Of a DNA stretch of 10,163 nt, positions 7,498 through 10,163 are shown piece after piece. Source of the DNA: Methanobacteriaceae archaeon (lineage in GTDB: Archaea > Methanobacteriota > Methanobacteria > Methanobacteriales > Methanobacteriaceae). Position 1 is the stretch's first letter. Each line of letters starts with the position of its first letter. The DNA lies in assembly GCA_900769095.1 (NCBI GenBank), contig CAAGFH010000092.1, positions 1-10,163 of the forward strand, given 5' to 3'. Position numbers and translations under genes: made by a program. The notes beneath the pieces were generated by a model. That model was not told the origin of the DNA. It saw only the letters and a list, made by a program, of their open reading frames with translations, and did no database searches.

Positions 7498-7559
7498 GAA
7501 GCGGAGAACTTAGATGATATAGTCCACTCCTACAAGATGGAAAATTGTGGGGAACAGTG

Positions 7560-8500
7560 CTCTTTACCCTTCACTCATTATAAACTACGATTTAATGACT
7601 AGAAGTGTGAGTGAACCTAAAAAATATAAAGAAATTAGAGATGAACGACTTCTGTTAAAGGCTGCAAAAAATCCTATGCAACAACCATATAAAATCATTT
7701 TGAATAGTTTTTATGGAGCAACAAAAGATCAATATAATAATCTGTTTGACCCACTATATGCAAACTTAGTATGTTTGTATGGTCAAAGTTTACTAATTGA
7801 TTGGGTGGAAAAGATTGAACACATTGGTACGGTATTCAATATCAATACAGACGGTATCTTCATTTATTTAGAAAAAGAAGAAGATATTCAAAAAGTAAAA
7901 GATATTTCTGCTGAATGGGAAAAGAGAACTCGTCTTGATTTAGAATGGGAAGTATTTTCAAAAGTGCATCAAAAAGATGTGAACAATTACATAATCATAG
8001 ATGAGAATGGTAAATACAAGGCTAAAGGTGCTTATGTTAAGAAGTTGAGTGAAATTGATTATGATTTACCTGTAGTCAATAGAGCATTGATTGATTACTT
8101 TACAAAAGGAATTTCACTTGAAGAAACAATTAATAATGAAAACAGATTGATTGAGTTTCAAAAGATAGTTAAATGTGGAGCTACTTATGAGTTTGCTTCA
8201 TATGGTGATGAACAACTTAAAGAAAAAGTGTTACGTGTGTTTGCTGATACAAGAGATACTGCACAAGGTGTATTTAAACATAAATGGAAGACTAATAAAG
8301 AAGGAGAAACAGTTCTAGTTCCTGATAAAATAGGCAATACTCCAGAGAAATGTTTCATTGATAATAGTGATATAAAAGGTAAATTGATACCGGATTACCT
8401 AGATAAACAATATTACATTGATCTTGCTCAGAAACGATTAAATGATTTCTTAGGAATCAAAACTCCACGAAAAAAGAAAAATACAGAAAATAACAAATAA
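7560..8500 (+). CDS. family B DNA polymerase, exon 2 (polymerase domain)
   Basis: This exon completes codon 284 (Ser) and encodes the rest of the 596-residue polymerase. It begins with the remainder of motif A, L285-Y-P-S288. Motif B is K328-IIL-N332-SFYG336, the KxxxNSxYG signature of family B polymerases. Motif C is N379-T-D381-G382 instead of the usual D-T-D-S; Asp381 is kept and, with Asp281 in exon 1, would bind the catalytic metals. KYKAKGAY further on resembles the KxY/YKxKG thumb-region motif. It ends in a Lys/Asn-rich tail. A GTG at 7547 opens this frame inside the intron but lacks a good ribosome binding site and would give a polymerase without its first metal-binding Asp, so it is not a separate gene. 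The length is short for family B but usual for small phage members. Confidence 0.9.
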
Positions 8501-8503
8501 TGG

Positions 8504-8531
8504 TTGCAATATCTGAAATAACGAATATAAT
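8504..8531 (+). promoter_or_regulatory. probable sigma-A promoter
   Basis: TTGCAA (8504-8509) matches the -35 box at four of six positions, and TATAAT (8526-8531) is a perfect -10 box, with a 16-base spacer. It falls in the 69-base gap after the polymerase stop, upstream of a strong ribosome binding site at 8556-8563. It would let the last three genes be transcribed separately from the replication operon. AT-richness raises the chance of coincidence. Confidence 0.5.
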
Positions 8532-8569
8532 TAAATTAATAAATAAAGTTTAGGTAGGAGGTGTTAAAA

Positions 8570-8722
8570 ATGACTTATGAAAATCAAGAATATATCAAAG
8601 GATTCTTAGGTAAAATCGGTTTTAAAGAAGCTGAGACAGAATCAATGATGAATACTTTACATGCAGAGGAGTGGTGGAGTCACAATTGCGAAAGTGACGA
8701 ATATTATGAAGATACATACTAA
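8570..8722 (+). CDS. 50-residue acidic protein of unknown function
   Basis: The start is an ATG six bases after a near-perfect AGGAGGTG (8556-8563), and a probable promoter lies just upstream. The product starts MTYENQEYIKGF, has a short amphipathic helix-like part (GFKEAETESMMNTL) and ends in a Trp-Trp pair and a very acidic, Tyr-rich tail (CESDEYYEDTY). No signal peptide, membrane segment or known motif was seen. Its stop lies 17 bases inside the next gene, so the two are probably translationally coupled. Small acidic early phage proteins are often inhibitors or adaptors, but there is no direct evidence for a role here. The strong translation signals are the main support that it is real. 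Confidence 0.7.
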   Translation: MTYENQEYIKGFLGKIGFKEAETESMMNTLHAEEWWSHNCESDEYYEDTY

Positions 8723-9404
8723 GATCATTACAGCAGCAATACTTATAACTGGATTAGGTAGCGGAAGTTATTATACATATACTGAGTTTGATAAGTTAAA
8801 GAATGAAAATAATGATTTACATAAGCAAGTCAGTAATTTATCTGATTTAGTTGTTAATAAAGATAAGTTAATAGATAAATATTTAAAAGCTAATGAACAA
8901 TTAGAGTCGAATAATCAGAAGTTAAGTAATCAAGTAAAGGCTCAAGGTGAAGAAATTGAAGGGTTGAATCAAACGATTAAGAATAAAAACACATCTATTC
9001 ATAACTTGAAACAGCAACTTGAAAAAGCTACTAAGAAAAATGAAAGTCCCAGGAGTCAGGTAAGTAGAGGAGTAAGCTCAAGTAATGGGAGAGTATTAAA
9101 TATTGAAGCTACGGCCTACGGTGCTGACTGTAAAGGATGTAGCGGAATTACAGCAAGTGGATACGATGTGAGAAATACAATTTACTATCAAGGACTCCGC
9201 GTTGTTGCAATGGACACGGCAATCGTTCAAATGTATTCAATCATATTAGTACAAACTGAAACAGAAATATTTAAAGCAATTGTTTTGGATCGCGGAAGTG
9301 ACATCAAAGGTTATCGTTTAGATTTGCTAACTGAATCAGAAGAAGCTTCTAAATCATTTGGAAGACAAAAAGTTAAAGTAACTGTAATTAGAGAGGGGAA
9401 ATGA
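8706..9404 (+). CDS. membrane-anchored coiled-coil protein with 3D domain
   Basis: 232 residues from the ATG at 8706. An upstream in-frame ATG at 8661 has no ribosome binding site and would put a polar leader before the membrane segment. Residues about 5-22 (IITAAILITGLG) form an uncleaved signal-anchor or signal peptide. Residues about 26-110 are a Lys/Glu/Asn/Gln-rich coiled coil, followed by a Ser-rich linker. The C-terminal 100 residues are a 3D domain: ATAYG (135-139), GITASG (147-152), then Asp170 (VVAMDT), Asp195 (VLDRG) and Asp206 (YRLDLL), with the usual SFGRQKVKVTVI ending. 3D domains occur in peptidoglycan-active proteins related to the MltA/YuiC lytic transglycosylase fold, so an extracytoplasmic cell-wall role is likely. 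The central IPLGS strand is replaced by VQMYS. The ATG overlaps the preceding gene by 17 bases, which suggests coupled translation. Confidence 0.8.
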   Translation: MKIHTKIITAAILITGLGSGSYYTYTEFDKLKNENNDLHKQVSNLSDLVVNKDKLIDKYLKANEQLESNNQKLSNQVKAQGEEIEGLNQTIKNKNTSIHNLKQQLEKATKKNESPRSQVSRGVSSSNGRVLNIEATAYGADCKGCSGITASGYDVRNTIYYQGLRVVAMDTAIVQMYSIILVQTETEIFKAIVLDRGSDIKGYRLDLLTESEEASKSFGRQKVKVTVIREGK

Positions 9405-9408
9405 CGAT

Positions 9409-10083
9409 ATGAAATTTGGTATTGGTGAATGGGCTGTTGTGAATGGGACTGTGATGAAATCTGTTCCTGGATTAGTTGGAAAATTGGTATACATTAAAGA
9501 ATTACTTACTTCTGGAACATATGACTATAGAGTATTTGATGGTGATAGTGAACATACAAACGTTAAAGAGGAAGAATTAGATAAAATTCCTAATAGTAAG
9601 CTAGATACATATTTGAAGTTTGAGGAATGCAAAAAAGCAAAAGTAAAATTGGACGATGAAATTGTAGATATTTTAAATATCAATTTTAATACTGAAATGG
9701 TAAGAGTTACAAATAAAAAAGGATTGGAAGTAATGTTTATGTTATCTGCATTAGAACCAGTTGAGTCAGCTTTAGTTGATGATGAGGATGAAGATGTTAG
9801 TGAAAATAATGCTTCTAATAAGGATTTGCATAAACAATTACTTGATGAAATTCATGATACATATGTACGTAAAAATGCAGATTACGGAAACAGCTTTGAA
9901 GAACAGTATAAAGAATATGGGTTACTGAGTGCATTAATTAGATTTGATGACAAGATTAGAAGGTTGAAGCAACTAAATAAACATGAAGCTAAAGTTAAAG
10001 ATGAAAGTATTCGTGATAGTGCTCTTGATCTTGCTAATTATGCAATTATGACTGTTATGGAATTGGATAAGAATAAAAGTTAA
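9409..10083 (+). CDS. protein with C-terminal Nmad1 (DUF1599-like) domain
   Basis: 224 residues. The ATG at 9409 follows GAGAGGGG (9391-9398) and comes 4 bases after the previous stop. The C-terminal part, from about residue 138, has the signature blocks KNADYG (155-160), ALIRFDDKIRRL (175-186) and ESIRDSALDLANYAIM (199-214), matching the nucleotide modification associated domain 1 family (Nmad1/DUF1599), an all-helical family found in phages near DNA-modification or nucleotide genes. The acidic Asp/Glu and Arg/Lys pairs recall MazG-like nucleotide pyrophosphatases, though the activity is not known from sequence. Residues 1-120 look like two beta-rich, SH3/KOW-like stretches (GEWAVVNGTV...GLVGKLVYI and VKLDDEIVDIL...VMFMLSALEPV), joined to the Nmad1 part by a very acidic linker (DDEDEDVSEN). 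No base-modifying enzyme is visible in the window. Confidence 0.8.
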   Translation: MKFGIGEWAVVNGTVMKSVPGLVGKLVYIKELLTSGTYDYRVFDGDSEHTNVKEEELDKIPNSKLDTYLKFEECKKAKVKLDDEIVDILNINFNTEMVRVTNKKGLEVMFMLSALEPVESALVDDEDEDVSENNASNKDLHKQLLDEIHDTYVRKNADYGNSFEEQYKEYGLLSALIRFDDKIRRLKQLNKHEAKVKDESIRDSALDLANYAIMTVMELDKNKS

Positions 10084-10163
10084 ATTAATCAAAATTACAC
10101 ACATAAATATTCTGTTTCGTACTTAGATATGCTGGTTTATACATATTGAATTCGAATAAAACC
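10084..10163. other. 80-base non-coding end of the window
   Basis: AT-rich sequence after the last gene, with no ORF, no stem with a T-run and no clear promoter. ATTCGAAT and an overlapping GAATTC near 10149-10158 are short palindromes that may be chance. The stretch probably leads to a gene beyond the right edge. Confidence 0.4.

Larger units (their letters stand above)
6660..7559 (+). ncRNA. group I self-splicing intron in the DNA polymerase gene
   Basis: A 900-base intron inserted in motif A of the polymerase. Seen directly: exon 1 ends in TTGCCT (6654-6659), which pairs with the internal guide GGGCAA (6670-6675), leaving a U-G wobble at the 5' splice site as group I introns require; the last intron base is G (7559). 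Joining 6659 to 7560 makes a TCT serine codon and gives D-V-A-S-L-Y-P-S. Core pairings: P4 (P/Q) ACTGG 6756-6760 with CCAGT 6789-6793; P7 (R/S) GACTATATC 6799-6807 with GATATAGTC 7516-7524, a perfect 9-bp match; a P8-like stem CACTAAC 7475-7481 with GTTAGTG 7491-7497. The flanking strings CTAACTGGGAAA, GGGTAATCCAGTGC and GATATAGTCC resemble the classic P, Q and S elements. P3 was not resolved. The nuclease ORF lies between the two P7 strands, outside the catalytic core. Confidence 0.92.

Noticed and set aside
6650..7560. Polymerase broken by a frameshift or a simple gene insertion (pseudogene)
   Set aside because: Both halves are intact and in the same frame, the join restores a perfect motif A, and group I core pairings are present, so splicing is the better explanation.
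6650..7562. Alternative splice junction joining GATGTT to AGTGCT (giving DVSALYPS)
   Set aside because: The intron would end in C rather than G and the P1 U-G wobble would be lost; the 6659/7560 junction satisfies all group I rules.
7547..8500. A separate gene starting at GTG 7547 for a second polymerase-like protein
   Set aside because: There is no suitable ribosome binding site, it would lack the motif A Asp, and removing the intron joins it exactly to exon 1; the GTG lies inside the intron.
8661..8705. Longer N-terminus of the 3D-domain protein from ATG 8661
   Set aside because: No ribosome binding site precedes it, it overlaps most of the end of the 50-residue gene, and it would put a polar leader before the membrane segment.
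10136..10163. Promoter or operator near the right edge
   Set aside because: Only short AT-rich matches and small palindromes, with no properly spaced -35/-10 pair and no downstream gene visible.

Overview
The window is about 10 kb of AT-rich, tightly packed DNA. Every gene lies on the + strand, most gaps are under 60 bases, and the ribosome binding sites are strong (AGGAGGTG-type). It reads as the replication and nucleotide-metabolism module of a double-stranded DNA phage or prophage of a low-GC Firmicute. A Bacillus-like host is plausible, but the sequence alone does not fix the host. No tRNA, rRNA, CRISPR array or insertion sequence was seen.

Layout, left to right: (1) the 3' part of a RecA/Sak4-like P-loop ATPase that continues off the left edge; (2) a small zinc-ribbon protein, preceded by a 12-bp intergenic hairpin; (3) a DnaB-like replicative helicase; (4) a DnaG-like primase with a TOPRIM domain and a degenerate zinc-binding end; (5) a free-standing HNH homing endonuclease; (6) a RecB/Cas4-like PD-(D/E)XK nuclease with four Fe-S type cysteines; (7) a family B DNA polymerase split into two exons by a group I intron that carries a GIY-YIG homing endonuclease; (8) a likely sigma-A promoter; (9) a 50-residue acidic protein; (10) a membrane-anchored coiled-coil protein with a 3D (Asp-Asp-Asp) domain; (11) a protein ending in a nucleotide-modification-associated (Nmad1/DUF1599-like) domain; (12) 80 non-coding bases.

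How the parts fit: the helicase, primase and polymerase form a replisome core. The ATPase and the PD-(D/E)XK nuclease would handle recombination or end processing, and the Nmad1-like protein points to nucleotide metabolism or base modification. The best-supported unusual feature is the intron. Exon 1 stops inside catalytic motif A of the polymerase. Removing exactly 900 bases (6660-7559) restores the motif D-V-A-S-L-Y-P-S across the junction. The predicted 5' site is a U paired as a U-G wobble with an internal guide, the intron ends in G, and the classic P/Q and R/S core pairings are present. Two homing endonucleases of different families (HNH and GIY-YIG) therefore sit among these replication genes.
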